Positions 26,906 to 35,923 of a DNA stretch of 43,900 nucleotides are shown here, one piece after another. The first letter of the stretch is position 1, and each line of letters begins with the position of its first letter. The stretch is taken from positions 1 through 43,900 of the forward strand of contig JAJPHS010000109.1 of NCBI GenBank assembly GCA_021325175.1, read 5' to 3'. The notes below the pieces were generated by a model, which was not told the origin of the DNA, did not search any database, and saw only the letters and a program-made list of their open reading frames with translations. The position numbers and the translations under genes are program-made. This stretch comes from Terriglobia bacterium (GTDB lineage: Bacteria; Acidobacteriota; Terriglobia; Bryobacterales; Bryobacteraceae).

Positions 26906-27721
26906 CTAGTCCGGAGCCGGTTGGCGCGCGAGGATCGCGATTTGCGCTTCGTTGGCGCGCGCGATCATCTCATCGCCATCGATCAATAACGTGCGGCCGG
27001 CGTCGATCGCCAGCGCGGTGGTTCCCGTCTCGCGCATGACGTCGATGGTTTGCGGGCCGATCACCGGAACGTCGAACAGCAAATGCTTTCGCCGCTGCGA
27101 AGCCTTCACCAGCCGCAGCGGTTTTCCGGCGGCAAGCGACCGGGCGCGGCGCAGCATGGCGTCGGTTCCCTCCATCGCCTCGACCGCGACACAGGCCCGT
27201 TCGGCGATCGCGACGCTTTGCCCGATATCGAGCGATGCCAGTGCTGCTGCGATTTTCCGGCCGTAGTCGAGGTCCCGCATCTCGTCCCCGGAGGGTTTCC
27301 GCCGGCTTAAAATTCCTTCGCGCGCCAGCAGATTTTTGAGCAGCAGCGTGGAATCGGCGAGCTCTATTCCTTCCTCGGCCAGCACCCGCGCGACCCCGCC
27401 GATCAAGCCCTCGGTGTTTTTCGTTTCAAGCGAAGCGAGCAGCTTCACCAGCCGCCAATCCGGAACAATCGCGGAAAAAATACTGGCGTGCTTGACCTGC
27501 CCGCACATCATCACCTGCGTGATTTTTTCGCGATGGCAGATTTCGATCAGCTTGGAAAGCGCGCCCAGCGAGATCCAATAACAACGCGCCGCCAGAGGCT
27601 CGATTTCGGGCGCGGCTTCTTCCTGGATCCCGATGGCGACGATCTCGATGCCGGCCTTGCGCGCCGCCTCGAGCGCGAGCACGGGAAAACGGCCGTTGCC
27701 GGCGATCAAGCCCAGAGGCAT
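26906..27721 (-). CDS. lpxI: UDP-2,3-diacylglucosamine pyrophosphatase, LpxI type
   Basis: LpxI (formerly DUF1009) hydrolyses UDP-2,3-diacylglucosamine to lipid X in lipid A synthesis and replaces LpxH in many lineages. The 271-residue protein starts PLGLIAGNGRFPVLALEAAR and contains the family patterns MMCGQVKH and EAMEGTDAMLRRAR, and the ending region VIGPQTIDVMRETGTTALAI. The ATG abuts the lpxA stop with no gap, so it is the third gene of fabZ-lpxA-lpxI. It converges with the secreted-protein gene across a 105-base gap. Confidence 0.93.
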   Translation of the reverse strand: MPLGLIAGNGRFPVLALEAARKAGIEIVAIGIQEEAAPEIEPLAARCYWISLGALSKLIEICHREKITQVMMCGQVKHASIFSAIVPDWRLVKLLASLETKNTEGLIGGVARVLAEEGIELADSTLLLKNLLAREGILSRRKPSGDEMRDLDYGRKIAAALASLDIGQSVAIAERACVAVEAMEGTDAMLRRARSLAAGKPLRLVKASQRRKHLLFDVPVIGPQTIDVMRETGTTALAIDAGRTLLIDGDEMIARANEAQIAILARQPAPD

Positions 27722-28498
27722 TTACTTGACGAATCCACGCTCGCTCGAGCGGATGAAACGGATCAACTCGTCGAGCTCGGGCGACGGCTCGATTTCCGCC
27801 GCGATTCTTTCGAGCGCCTGGGTGGTATTCAATCCGCTGTGCGTCAGCAGCCGGAATGCCTTGTGCAGCGCGTCGATGGTCGAGGGCGCAAAGCCGCGGC
27901 GCTTCAGGCCGGTAACGTTCGCCCCGAAAACGCGGGCCTCGCGTTCGGTCACCGTATTTGAAAACGGAAGAACATCGCGGGTGATGACGCTATAGCCCCC
28001 GATGAAAGCATGGCGTCCCACGCGGCAAAACTGATGAACGCCGCTGGAGGCGCCGACGATTCCCCAATCCTCCACCATCACGTGCCCGCCGAGCGTCGCG
28101 GCGTGCGAAATCACGGTATGGCTGCCGATGCGCGCATCGTGCGCCACGTGAACATAGGCCATCAGCAGATTATCGTCGCCGATTGAGGTGAGCATCCCGC
28201 CGCCTTCGGTGCCGCGATGAATGGTCACAAACTCCCGGATCTGATTCCGGTGGCCGATGCGGGTTCGTGACGGCTCGCCGCGATATTTCAAATCCTGGGA
28301 AGCGACGCCGACGGTTGAATAAGGAAAAAAAATGTTGTCCTCGCCGATTTCCAGATCGCCGTCGAGGAACACGTGAGCCATCATCCGCGTCCGCGCGCCG
28401 ATCGAAACCCGCGGCCCGACCAGGCAGTAAGGACCGATCTCGGCCGATTCCGCGATTTTCGCGCCGGCTTGTACGATCGCGGTGGGATGAATCGGCAT
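27722..28498 (-). CDS. lpxA: UDP-N-acetylglucosamine acyltransferase
   Basis: LpxA adds a 3-hydroxyacyl chain from ACP to UDP-GlcNAc, the first lipid A step. The 258-residue left-handed beta-helix protein begins MPIHPTAIV and has ASQDLKYRGEPSRTRIG and NQIREFVTIHRGT. The segment AYVHVAHDARIG holds the likely catalytic histidine at residue 120. The ATG at 28498 (two bases after the fabZ stop) is chosen over an upstream in-frame start because family proteins start at this point. The linkage fabZ-lpxA is common in diderm bacteria. Confidence 0.96.
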   Translation of the reverse strand: MPIHPTAIVQAGAKIAESAEIGPYCLVGPRVSIGARTRMMAHVFLDGDLEIGEDNIFFPYSTVGVASQDLKYRGEPSRTRIGHRNQIREFVTIHRGTEGGGMLTSIGDDNLLMAYVHVAHDARIGSHTVISHAATLGGHVMVEDWGIVGASSGVHQFCRVGRHAFIGGYSVITRDVLPFSNTVTEREARVFGANVTGLKRRGFAPSTIDALHKAFRLLTHSGLNTTQALERIAAEIEPSPELDELIRFIRSSERGFVK

Positions 28499-28500
28499 CG

Positions 28501-28944
28501 TTACGGATCGGCGCGGTCGGCGAGCTTGCAAAGCATCGTCGCTTCGGCGACCACCGCGCCGTCAATCGAAGCCGTGCCGAACATTTTGGCGATGGTCGCC
28601 TTGCGCCTGGCAACCTTCATTTCGATACGAAGCTGATCGCCGGGCCGCACCGGTTTGCGGAATTTCGCTTCTTCCACCGTAGCCAGCAGCACCAGCTTAT
28701 TTTCGCGATCCGGGATCTGGCTCAACACCAGCACGCCCGCCACCTGCGCCATCGCTTCCACGATCAGAACGCCCGGCATCACCGGAAAATTGGGGAAGTG
28801 GCCGTTGAAAAACGGCTCATTTACGGTGACGTTCTTGATGCCCACAATGCGCTCCGGCTCCAGTTCGTCGATGCGATCGACCAGCAGAAACGGGTAGCGA
28901 TGCGGCAGGATCGCGCGGATCCCCTGAATATCCATGACTGGCAT
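28501..28944 (-). CDS. fabZ: 3-hydroxyacyl-ACP dehydratase
   Basis: FabZ removes water from 3-hydroxyacyl-ACP in fatty acid elongation and competes with LpxA for the same substrate pool. The 147-residue hot-dog-fold protein has ILPHRYPFLLVDR, the catalytic H49 in FNGHFP and E63 in GVLIVEAMAQ. The ATG at 28944 is used, with another in-frame ATG at 28935. A TATAAT lies 12 bases upstream (28962-28957). It leads the fabZ-lpxA-lpxI operon. Confidence 0.96.
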   Translation of the reverse strand: MPVMDIQGIRAILPHRYPFLLVDRIDELEPERIVGIKNVTVNEPFFNGHFPNFPVMPGVLIVEAMAQVAGVLVLSQIPDRENKLVLLATVEEAKFRKPVRPGDQLRIEMKVARRKATIAKMFGTASIDGAVVAEATMLCKLADRADP

Positions 28945-28955
28945 GGGTGTCTCGT

Positions 28956-28962
28956 TATTATA
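28956..28962. promoter_or_regulatory. Overlapping bidirectional -10 element
   Basis: The same seven bases read as TATTAT on the plus strand (28956-28961, six bases before the GTG of the M20 peptidase gene) and as TATAAT on the minus strand (28962-28957, 12 bases before the fabZ ATG). Near-symmetric -10 elements are known to drive transcription both ways. Neither gene has a strong Shine-Dalgarno sequence. Confidence 0.5.
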
Positions 28963-28967
28963 GCAAC

Positions 28968-30107
28968 GTGGATCCCTTTCTTCGTTATGCGCGGCAAAAA
29001 CAAAAAGACATCATTGCGTTGCTTCGGGAGCTGGTGGAATGCGAATCGCCCAGCGATGATCCGCCTTCCGTGAATCGTTTCACCGATCTGCTGGCCGATG
29101 GCGCGCGTGATATCGCCCGCGCGCGGAAATTTCCCGGCGGCGCCTTCGGGCGGCACTTGCGAATCGAATTTTCGCTGCCGGGAAAGAAGCGCGACGGCCA
29201 GATTCTGGCGCTCGGACATTCCGATACGGTCTGGCCGCTGGGCACCCTGCAATCCATGCCGTTCCGCAATGCGCGCGGCCGGCTGTGGGGACCCGGCGTG
29301 CTCGATATGAAGTCGGGGCTCGCCTTTTTCATTTTCGCCATGCGCGCGCTGCGCGATTTGGATGTGCCGGTAAAGCGCAAGGTGGTGTTGCAGGTCAATT
29401 CCGATGAGGAAGTCGGCAGCGAATCCTCGCGCGCGCTCACCGAAGAGGCCGCGCGGTCAAGCTGCGCGGTGCTGGTGCTCGAACCCGGCACGGGACTCGA
29501 AGGCAAGTTGAAAACCGCGCGAAAAGGCGTGGGCGATTATACGGTGCTGGTACGCGGCCGTGCCTCCCACGCCGGCGTCGATTTTTCCAATGGAGCCAAC
29601 GCCATTGTCGAAATGTCGCGGCAGCTTCAAAAAATCGCCGGATTCACCCGATTGGACCGCGGCGTGACCGTCAGCCCCGGAGTCGTGCAGGGCGGAACGC
29701 GCAGCAATGTTGTGCCCGCCGAATGCCGCGCGGAAATCGATATTCGCACGCCGCGCCATCGCGATCGCGTCTATCTGGAGCGCGCCTTCGCCTCCTTGAA
29801 ACCGTTCGATAAGCGCTGCGCGATTGAGGTCACCGGCGGGTTGAATCGTCCGCCGATGGAGCGCTCCGCAGGCGTCCGGAAATTGTTTCGCACCGCGAGG
29901 GCGCTGGCTTCCGAGCTGGGCGTCGTGCTGGAGGAATCGTCCACCGGCGGCGGATCGGATGGAAATTTCACGGCCGCGCTCGGCGTGCCGACGCTCGATG
30001 GATTAGGCGGCGTGGGCGAAGGCGCGCATGCGGTGAATGAAAGCATTCTGATTGATCGGATCGCCGATAGAACCGCGCTGCTGGCGAAAATCGTCGCCGC
30101 GATTTGA
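28968..30107 (+). CDS. M20-family metallopeptidase (glutamate carboxypeptidase-like)
   Basis: This protein of about 379 residues is a two-zinc exopeptidase related to carboxypeptidase G2. Zinc and catalytic positions are visible: H84 in LGHSDTV, D113 in GPGVLDMKSG, the glutamate pair at 147-148 in NSDEEVGS, the dimerisation-domain histidine in RASHAG, and the last histidine in GEGAHAVNES. No signal peptide is seen, so it should be cytoplasmic. The GTG at 28968 is preferred because a -10-like TATTAT lies just before it; an in-frame GTG at 28947 is the alternative. It converges with the methyltransferase gene (9 bases). Confidence 0.9.
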   Translation: MDPFLRYARQKQKDIIALLRELVECESPSDDPPSVNRFTDLLADGARDIARARKFPGGAFGRHLRIEFSLPGKKRDGQILALGHSDTVWPLGTLQSMPFRNARGRLWGPGVLDMKSGLAFFIFAMRALRDLDVPVKRKVVLQVNSDEEVGSESSRALTEEAARSSCAVLVLEPGTGLEGKLKTARKGVGDYTVLVRGRASHAGVDFSNGANAIVEMSRQLQKIAGFTRLDRGVTVSPGVVQGGTRSNVVPAECRAEIDIRTPRHRDRVYLERAFASLKPFDKRCAIEVTGGLNRPPMERSAGVRKLFRTARALASELGVVLEESSTGGGSDGNFTAALGVPTLDGLGGVGEGAHAVNESILIDRIADRTALLAKIVAAI

Positions 30108-30116
30108 CCACGCCCG

Positions 30117-30785
30117 CTATTTTTGGAGCGAAACCTCCAGCCCGATCCGATCCTCCAGAATCTCGATGGATCGGAAATTGGTCCGCGCCGTCATCTGCTC
30201 AAACGCTTCTTTCGTGTAAGCGCGCTTCAGCAGGAAGTGGCGAAAAATCAATTTATTCACAAATGTATTGACAGGACCGAGATGCATCTCCTCGACCGCT
30301 TCATCGATCGAGGCCCTGGGAGCGTTCTTGCGCAGATCAATGATCAGCGCGCGGCCGCCCGGTTTCAACACGCGATACATTTCGTAAAGCGCGGCAACAG
30401 GCCGCGCGAAATTCTTGAAGGCGGCGCGGCAAAGCAAGAAATCGAAGCTTTGATCGTCAAACGGCATTTGCGACGCATCGCCGCGCTGGAAATCGACGGC
30501 CACCCCGGCCTGCGCCGCGTTGCGCATCGCGATCTCGACAAACGTCTTGCTGAGATCCAAGCCGGTGATGCTGTAGCCGCCGATTTTCGCCAGTTCGATG
30601 GCGAAATAGCCGGGTCCGGGAGCGACCTCGAGCACTCGGCTGCCGCGCGGCAGCTCGTCGGCGACGCGGCGCGCCAGGGCGCGGAAATGCTGAAGCGATT
30701 TGAGAGTGGTCGAGGCATACCAGCGCGCGACCGCCCCTTCCATGCTCATCCCTTTGTGTCCCTTGTGAGTGTCGGTTGGCGTCAT
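30117..30785 (-). CDS. Class I SAM-dependent methyltransferase
   Basis: This 222-residue type-11 methyltransferase has motif I VLEVAPGPGYFAIELAK, motif II around GDASQMPFDDQSFDFLLCR and a post-motif segment VLKPGGRALIIDLRK, as in UbiE-like enzymes. The substrate is unknown. The ATG at 30785 is used; ATGs at 30749 and 30743 are possible alternatives. A 9-base tandem near-repeat at 30750-30767 encodes HKGHKG at the N-terminus. It stands alone between the M20 peptidase gene and the divergent molybdoenzyme genes. The 119-base gap to the latter has no clear signal on this strand. Confidence 0.87.
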   Translation of the reverse strand: MTPTDTHKGHKGMSMEGAVARWYASTTLKSLQHFRALARRVADELPRGSRVLEVAPGPGYFAIELAKIGGYSITGLDLSKTFVEIAMRNAAQAGVAVDFQRGDASQMPFDDQSFDFLLCRAAFKNFARPVAALYEMYRVLKPGGRALIIDLRKNAPRASIDEAVEEMHLGPVNTFVNKLIFRHFLLKRAYTKEAFEQMTARTNFRSIEILEDRIGLEVSLQK

Positions 30786-30904
30786 TTTGCGGCTCCGTGA
30801 ACCAGGCTAAGGCGCGCGGGAAGGCGGCCGACAGATCGAATCGGCGAATCGACGGCGCAAATCGGCGAGCGGCGGAGCGATGATAAAATTCGGTTGGATC
30901 CGCT

Positions 30905-31366
30905 ATGCCAAATTACTCGTTCCGTGTGAATGGGAAAACGGTAACGGTTGATTCGTGGGATCCGGATCAGCCGCTGCTTTATGTTTTGCGTAACACGCTG
31001 GGGCTGCATGGAGCCAAGTTCGGCTGCGGCATGGCGCAGTGCGGAGCGTGCACGGTGCTGCTCGACGGCGGCGCCGCGCGAAGCTGCGTTACGCCGATTC
31101 GCCACGCCGCCGGCCGATCCGTCACGACGATTGAAGGGCTCGGCACGCCGGAAAATCCGAATGCGGTGCAAGCAGCGTTCATCGCCGAGCAGGCGGCGCA
31201 GTGCGGATACTGCACCAACGGCATGATCATGGCGGCGCAGGCGTTGCTTGATCGCAATCCGCATCCGACGCTAGAACAGGTGAAGAGCGCGCTCGAGGGC
31301 AATCTGTGCCGCTGCGGAACGCACACCCGGATTCTGAACGCGGTGATGCGGGCGGCGAGGGCTTAG
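30905..31366 (+). CDS. 2Fe-2S subunit of an isoquinoline 1-oxidoreductase-type molybdenum hydroxylase
   Basis: This 153-residue xanthine-oxidase-family iron-sulfur subunit binds two [2Fe-2S] clusters. The plant-type cluster cysteines are C41, C46, C49 and C61 (GCGMAQCGACTVLLDG), and the second cluster uses C100, C103, C135 and C137 (CGYCTNGM and CRCGTH). It passes electrons from the molybdenum site to an outside acceptor. It has no signal peptide, so it is expected to be exported folded with the Tat-bearing large subunit encoded three bases downstream. The electron acceptor is not encoded here. Confidence 0.95.
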   Translation: MPNYSFRVNGKTVTVDSWDPDQPLLYVLRNTLGLHGAKFGCGMAQCGACTVLLDGGAARSCVTPIRHAAGRSVTTIEGLGTPENPNAVQAAFIAEQAAQCGYCTNGMIMAAQALLDRNPHPTLEQVKSALEGNLCRCGTHTRILNAVMRAARA

Positions 31367-31369
31367 CGT

Positions 31370-33544
31370 ATGGCTACGATTTCCCGGCGAGCCATTCTCA
31401 AAGGCGGCGGAGCGATGGTGGTGAGCTTCGCGATCGGCCGACAAGCTCTCGCGCAAGCGCGGGCGGCGCACACCGTCGATAGCTTTCTTGCGATTCATCA
31501 GGATGGTTCGGTGACGATTTTCACCAGCCACGTCGATATTGGAACCGGCATCTCCACCGTCTTTCGCCAGGTCGCGGCGGAGGAGCTCGATATTCCGGTG
31601 GAACGCTTCACCGTGATCGAGGGCGATACGGCGACAACGCCCGATCATGGTGGAACCGGCGGCAGCACCGGTGTGCCACGCGGCGCCGCCGATATTCGCC
31701 AGGCAGCCGCGACCGCGCGCCGCGCGCTTCTCGAATTGGCCGCCCGGCGGATGAACCGGCGGGCTTCGGACCTGACCATCGAAGCCGGCGAAATTCAAGC
31801 CAGCGACGGCGCGGCGGGCGTTTCCATTGCGTCATTGATCGGCGGCAAGCGATTTGATCTTGCGGTCGATCCAAAAGCGCCGCTCAAACAACCTTCGGAA
31901 TATCGGATCGTCGGCCAACCCGTTCTTCGCGCCGATGTTCCATTCAAATGCACCGGCCGGCACGTTTATCTTCAGGATTTCAGCGTGCCGGGAATGCTGC
32001 ACGGGCGCGTGGTGCGGCCGCCCACGCTCGGCGGCGAACTGGTCTCGTATGACGAGACGGCGATTCGGGCGATTCCCGACATAAAGGTGATCCGGATCGG
32101 CAATTTTTTGGGAGTCGTCGCGGCGGATGAATGGGCGGCGATTCGCGCCGCGCGCGAGCTGAAGGTGGTCTGGAAGGATTCGCGCGATCTGCCGGGCAGC
32201 GACGATTTGGAGCGCTATCTGCGCGAATCGCCCGCGGCCGATCAGGTGGTCGTGAATCGCGGCGATGCATCCGGCGCTCTTTCCGGCGCCCCGAAGAAAT
32301 TTTCGGCGGCTTATTACTGGCCTTTTCAAAGCCACGCGTCGCTAGGGCCCTCCTGCGCCATCGCCGACGTGACGGATGCGGGGATCACCGTGTGGTCCGC
32401 GTCGCAGGGCGCGTTCGGATTGCGCGCGCACCTGGCGAACGTCTTCGGAGTGGCGCCGGAAAACGTTCGCGTCATTTATATGGACGGGTCCGGGTCGTAC
32501 GGGACGAATGGCGCAGAAGACGCCGCCGCGGACGCGGTTCTTCTTTCGCGCGCGGCGCGCCGTCCGGTTCGCGTGCAGTGGATGCGGCAGGATGAGCACG
32601 GCTGGGATCCGAAAGGTCCGGTGCAGCTTCTCGATGTTCGCGCGTCGGTGGATGCGGCGGGAAACATCGCGGCATGGGAAACAGAGATGTGGCTGCCGGG
32701 AGGGCCGCCGGGCGAGCGCGCATTGGCCGGGCCGGAGCTGGCGGGGATGAAGCAAGGGCACGGCCAAGGCGCGGGGCTCATGACCATGAACGCCGATCCG
32801 CCGTATCGCGCCGCGCACGTCCGCGTGGTGGCGCACAACCTGCGCGAAACGCCGCTGCGATTGTCGAATCTTCGCGCGCCGGGAAAGATCGCGAACGTGT
32901 TCGCGGTGGAAGGATTCACCGATGAACTGGCGGCGGCCGCGCGAGTGGACGCGGTCGAGTATCGCCGCCGGTCGCTCGACGATCCGCGCGCGCTGGCGGT
33001 GCTCGATCGCGCGGCTTCAATGATCGGATGGCGGGCGCGCCCATCGCCGAATCCCGACGCGGCTCAGGGAAACTTTCGCGTGGGCCGCGGGATCGCTTAC
33101 CTGCGCTACAAGCAGGCGGAAAATTATTGCGCTCTTGCGATGGAGGTCGCGGTGGAGCGGTCCACCGGCCGCATCACCGTCCGGCGGATCGCGTGCGCGC
33201 ACGATTGCGGGCTGATCATGAATCCCGACGGCCTGCGTAATCAGGTGGAGGGAAACATCATGCACACGCTGAGCCGCGCGCTGCATGAGGAGGTTCGCTT
33301 CGATCAATCCAAAGTGATCAGCGTCGATTGGGTCACCTATCCGGTGCTGCGCTTTCCGGAGGCGCCGCCGGTAGAGATCGCGCTTATCAATCGTCCGGAC
33401 CAACCGCCGTACGGCGCCGGCGAAGCGGCCTCCGCTCCGGTTGCGGCCGCGCTGGCCAACGCGGTTTTCGACGCGACAGGAATCCGGCTGCGGCGCGTGC
33501 CTTTCGCGGCGGAACGGATGAAAACCATGCTGGCTCGCGCGTAA
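31370..33544 (+). CDS. Molybdopterin-binding subunit of an isoquinoline 1-oxidoreductase-type hydroxylase
   Basis: This 724-residue large subunit of the IorB type should hydroxylate a heterocycle or oxidise an aldehyde at a molybdenum cofactor. The N-terminus has a twin-arginine signal (SRRAILK at residues 5-11, hydrophobic stretch, then QALAQA), so the complex is periplasmic. Family stretches include GSYGTNGAEDAAADAVLLSR, RGIAYLRYKQAENY and PPYGAGEAASAPVAAALANA, where the last glutamate is the expected base. It forms a two-gene unit with the iron-sulfur subunit. The true substrate cannot be read from the sequence. Confidence 0.93.
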   Translation: MATISRRAILKGGGAMVVSFAIGRQALAQARAAHTVDSFLAIHQDGSVTIFTSHVDIGTGISTVFRQVAAEELDIPVERFTVIEGDTATTPDHGGTGGSTGVPRGAADIRQAAATARRALLELAARRMNRRASDLTIEAGEIQASDGAAGVSIASLIGGKRFDLAVDPKAPLKQPSEYRIVGQPVLRADVPFKCTGRHVYLQDFSVPGMLHGRVVRPPTLGGELVSYDETAIRAIPDIKVIRIGNFLGVVAADEWAAIRAARELKVVWKDSRDLPGSDDLERYLRESPAADQVVVNRGDASGALSGAPKKFSAAYYWPFQSHASLGPSCAIADVTDAGITVWSASQGAFGLRAHLANVFGVAPENVRVIYMDGSGSYGTNGAEDAAADAVLLSRAARRPVRVQWMRQDEHGWDPKGPVQLLDVRASVDAAGNIAAWETEMWLPGGPPGERALAGPELAGMKQGHGQGAGLMTMNADPPYRAAHVRVVAHNLRETPLRLSNLRAPGKIANVFAVEGFTDELAAAARVDAVEYRRRSLDDPRALAVLDRAASMIGWRARPSPNPDAAQGNFRVGRGIAYLRYKQAENYCALAMEVAVERSTGRITVRRIACAHDCGLIMNPDGLRNQVEGNIMHTLSRALHEEVRFDQSKVISVDWVTYPVLRFPEAPPVEIALINRPDQPPYGAGEAASAPVAAALANAVFDATGIRLRRVPFAAERMKTMLARA

Positions 33545-33560
33545 TTTGCGCTCCGGGCGA

Positions 33561-33566
33561 TAGAAT
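33561..33566 (+). promoter_or_regulatory. -10-like element for the S9 peptidase gene
   Basis: TAGAAT ends eight bases before the ATG at 33575, with no Shine-Dalgarno sequence in between. The spacing matches the other candidate leaderless starts in this window. It lies in the 30-base gap after the molybdenum-subunit gene. Confidence 0.4.
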
Positions 33567-33574
33567 AGCTAGAA

Positions 33575-35872
33575 ATGTTTCGAAAATGGCTGTTTCTGAT
33601 CGCTCTTCCCTTGGCTGCCCAGAAGCTCACGACCGCGGATTACGCGCACGCCGAGCAGTTTATGCCATACAACGTGAACCCGCTGGTTTATCACTCCGGC
33701 GCGCGGCCATCCTGGATCGACGACGGGCACTTCTGGTATCGAACCACGACGCCGGAAGGAACGGAGTTTATCCTGGTGACGGCGGCAACGGGCGCCAAAG
33801 CTCCGGCCTTCGACCACGCGAAGATCGCGGCCGCGCTTTCGGCGGCCACCGGCAGAAGCTACGACGCGCATCATCTGCCGTTCACCGATCTGGAGTGGAG
33901 CGAGGGAGCGATCACCGTGACGGTCAATCGCGGGCGCTGGAAATGCGATCTCGCCGGGGCCGCTTGCGCAAGCGAAGGCGCTCGCCGCGGCGGGCGTGGA
34001 GGAAACGAATCGATTTCACCGGACAAGAAACGCGCGGTTTTCATACGCGATAACAATTTGTGGTCGCGGGATCTGGCGAGCGGCAGGGAAACTCAGCTTA
34101 CAACCGACGGCGAAAAAGATTTCGGATACGCTACCGACAACGCCGGATGGGCATCGAGCGACCGGCCGATTGTGTTGTGGTCGCCCGATTCGAAAAAGAT
34201 CGCGACCTACCAGCAGGATCAACGCGGCGTCGGCGAGATGTACCTGGTCAGCACGAAGGTAGGTCATCCCGAGTTGAAGGCATGGAAGTATCCGCTGCCG
34301 GGCGATGAGGTGGTGACGACCATCCAGCGCGTGGTAATCGATGTCGTCGATCCACATATGGTCCGCTTCAAAATGCCGCCGGACCAGCACCGTTCCACGC
34401 TCTGCGACAATATCACCTGCCGCGGCGGCGAGTGGAGCGATGTCGAATGGAGCCCGGACGCTTCGCGGATCGCGTTCGTTTCCACCTCGCGTGATCATAA
34501 GGACGAAAAATTCAGAATCGCCGATGCCGCGACCGGCGAGATTCGGGATGTGCTTGAAGAGAAGGTTGCGACGTTCTACGAATCGGGAAACGGGCGCGTG
34601 AATTGGAGATATCTGGCCGCGTCGAATGAGCTGATCTGGTTTTCCGAACGCTCGGACTGGGGCCAGCTTTATCTTTACGACGCGAACACGGGAAAGCTGA
34701 AAAACGAGATCACCTCCGGCGAAGGCAACGTGACGCAGCTTCTGCGCGTCGATGAAAAGAATCGCGTCGTGTATTTTCTCGCCGTCGGCCGCGAAAAGGG
34801 ACGCGATCCGTATTTTGTTCACTTCTATCGCGCCGGATTTGACGGAAAAAATCTTAAATTGCTGACGCCGGAGGACGCCAATCACGAGATTTCGCTTTCG
34901 CCCGCGGGGGATTTCTTCGTGGACAGCTACTCCAAGCCGGATGTGCCGCCGATCACGGTTCTTCGCAATCTGGATGGCAAGCTGATCGCGACGCTCGAAC
35001 GCGCCGACATTTCAAAGCTGGAGCAAACCGGCTGGAAGCCGCCGATTCCGTTCACGGTGAAGGCTCGCGATGGCGTGACTGATCTGTACGGCCTGATGTT
35101 CCGTCCGGTGAATTTCGATGAACACAAAAAATATCCGATCATCAATCACATTTATCCGGGTCCGCAGACCGGCAGCGTCGGAAGCCGCAGTTTCGCGGCG
35201 GCGCGCGGGGATTGCCAGTCGCTCGCCGAGCTCGGATTCGTTGTCGTCGAGCTTGACGGCATGGGAACACCGTGGCGATCGAAAAAATTTCACGAAGCCT
35301 ACTTCGGAAATTTGGGCGACAACACGCTGCCGGATCAGGTGGCCGGGATGAAGCAGCTTGCTGAAAAATATACGTGGATCGATCTGGATCGCGCCGGAAT
35401 CTACGGCCACTCCGGCGGTGGATACGCCACCGCCGACGCGATGTTTCGCTATCCCGATTTCTTCAAAGTTGGAGTCTCCGAGGCCGGCAATCACGACAAC
35501 CGCGAATATGAGGACGATTGGGGTGAAAAATGGGAAGGTTTGCTGCAAACCAATCCTGACGGCACGACGAATTACGACAATCAGGCGAACCAGTTGATCG
35601 CCAAAAATCTGAAGGGTCATCTGCTGCTGGCGCACGGCACGATGGATAACAACGTTCCGCCATACAACACATTGCTGGTCGTCAACGAATTGATTAAGGC
35701 CAACAAGGATTTCGACCTGCTGCTGTTGCCCAACCGCAATCACGGATTCGGAAATGAGCCGTACATGGTGCGCCGGCGCTGGGATTATTTCGTCCGCTAT
35801 TTACTCGGCGCCGAGCCGCCGCAGGGCTACGAATTGCGCCCGCCCGCGGAGCAGGCCGCCCTTCCCCGTTAG
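33575..35872 (+). CDS. Secreted S9-family prolyl oligopeptidase (DPP4-like)
   Basis: This 765-residue serine peptidase has an N-terminal signal peptide (FRKWLFLIALPLAAQ), an eight-bladed beta-propeller region of the DPP IV type (about 60-510) and a C-terminal alpha/beta-hydrolase domain. The catalytic triad is visible as S613 in GHSGGGYAT, D691 in HGTMDNNVP and H723 in NRNHGFG. Such enzymes release dipeptides from proline-containing peptides in the periplasm or outside. It appears to have its own promoter. It converges with the glycosyltransferase fusion gene, 51 bases away. Confidence 0.95.
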   Translation: MFRKWLFLIALPLAAQKLTTADYAHAEQFMPYNVNPLVYHSGARPSWIDDGHFWYRTTTPEGTEFILVTAATGAKAPAFDHAKIAAALSAATGRSYDAHHLPFTDLEWSEGAITVTVNRGRWKCDLAGAACASEGARRGGRGGNESISPDKKRAVFIRDNNLWSRDLASGRETQLTTDGEKDFGYATDNAGWASSDRPIVLWSPDSKKIATYQQDQRGVGEMYLVSTKVGHPELKAWKYPLPGDEVVTTIQRVVIDVVDPHMVRFKMPPDQHRSTLCDNITCRGGEWSDVEWSPDASRIAFVSTSRDHKDEKFRIADAATGEIRDVLEEKVATFYESGNGRVNWRYLAASNELIWFSERSDWGQLYLYDANTGKLKNEITSGEGNVTQLLRVDEKNRVVYFLAVGREKGRDPYFVHFYRAGFDGKNLKLLTPEDANHEISLSPAGDFFVDSYSKPDVPPITVLRNLDGKLIATLERADISKLEQTGWKPPIPFTVKARDGVTDLYGLMFRPVNFDEHKKYPIINHIYPGPQTGSVGSRSFAAARGDCQSLAELGFVVVELDGMGTPWRSKKFHEAYFGNLGDNTLPDQVAGMKQLAEKYTWIDLDRAGIYGHSGGGYATADAMFRYPDFFKVGVSEAGNHDNREYEDDWGEKWEGLLQTNPDGTTNYDNQANQLIAKNLKGHLLLAHGTMDNNVPPYNTLLVVNELIKANKDFDLLLLPNRNHGFGNEPYMVRRRWDYFVRYLLGAEPPQGYELRPPAEQAALPR

Positions 35873-35923
35873 AAGTTTCGGCTCCGCGCCGGCCAGCATG
35901 CTCTTCGCGGCGCCGTGCGGGAT

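Noticed and set aside
26491-27039. 182-codon plus-strand frame spanning the secreted protein gene, the gap and lpxI
   Set aside because: It overlaps two real genes in other frames and most of it is arginine-rich shadow. Only its short PEP-CTERM-like stretch is kept as a finding.
30750-30767. Tandem 9-base near-repeat (CACAAGGGA then CACAAAGGG on the minus strand)
   Set aside because: Only two imperfect copies are present, and it reads in frame as HKGHKG at the start of the methyltransferase, so it is most simply coding sequence.
35873-35923. Possible terminator hairpin between the S9 peptidase and glycosyltransferase fusion genes
   Set aside because: Only a 5-base stem (GCGCC/GGCGC) with a long loop could be drawn, and there is no T-run.
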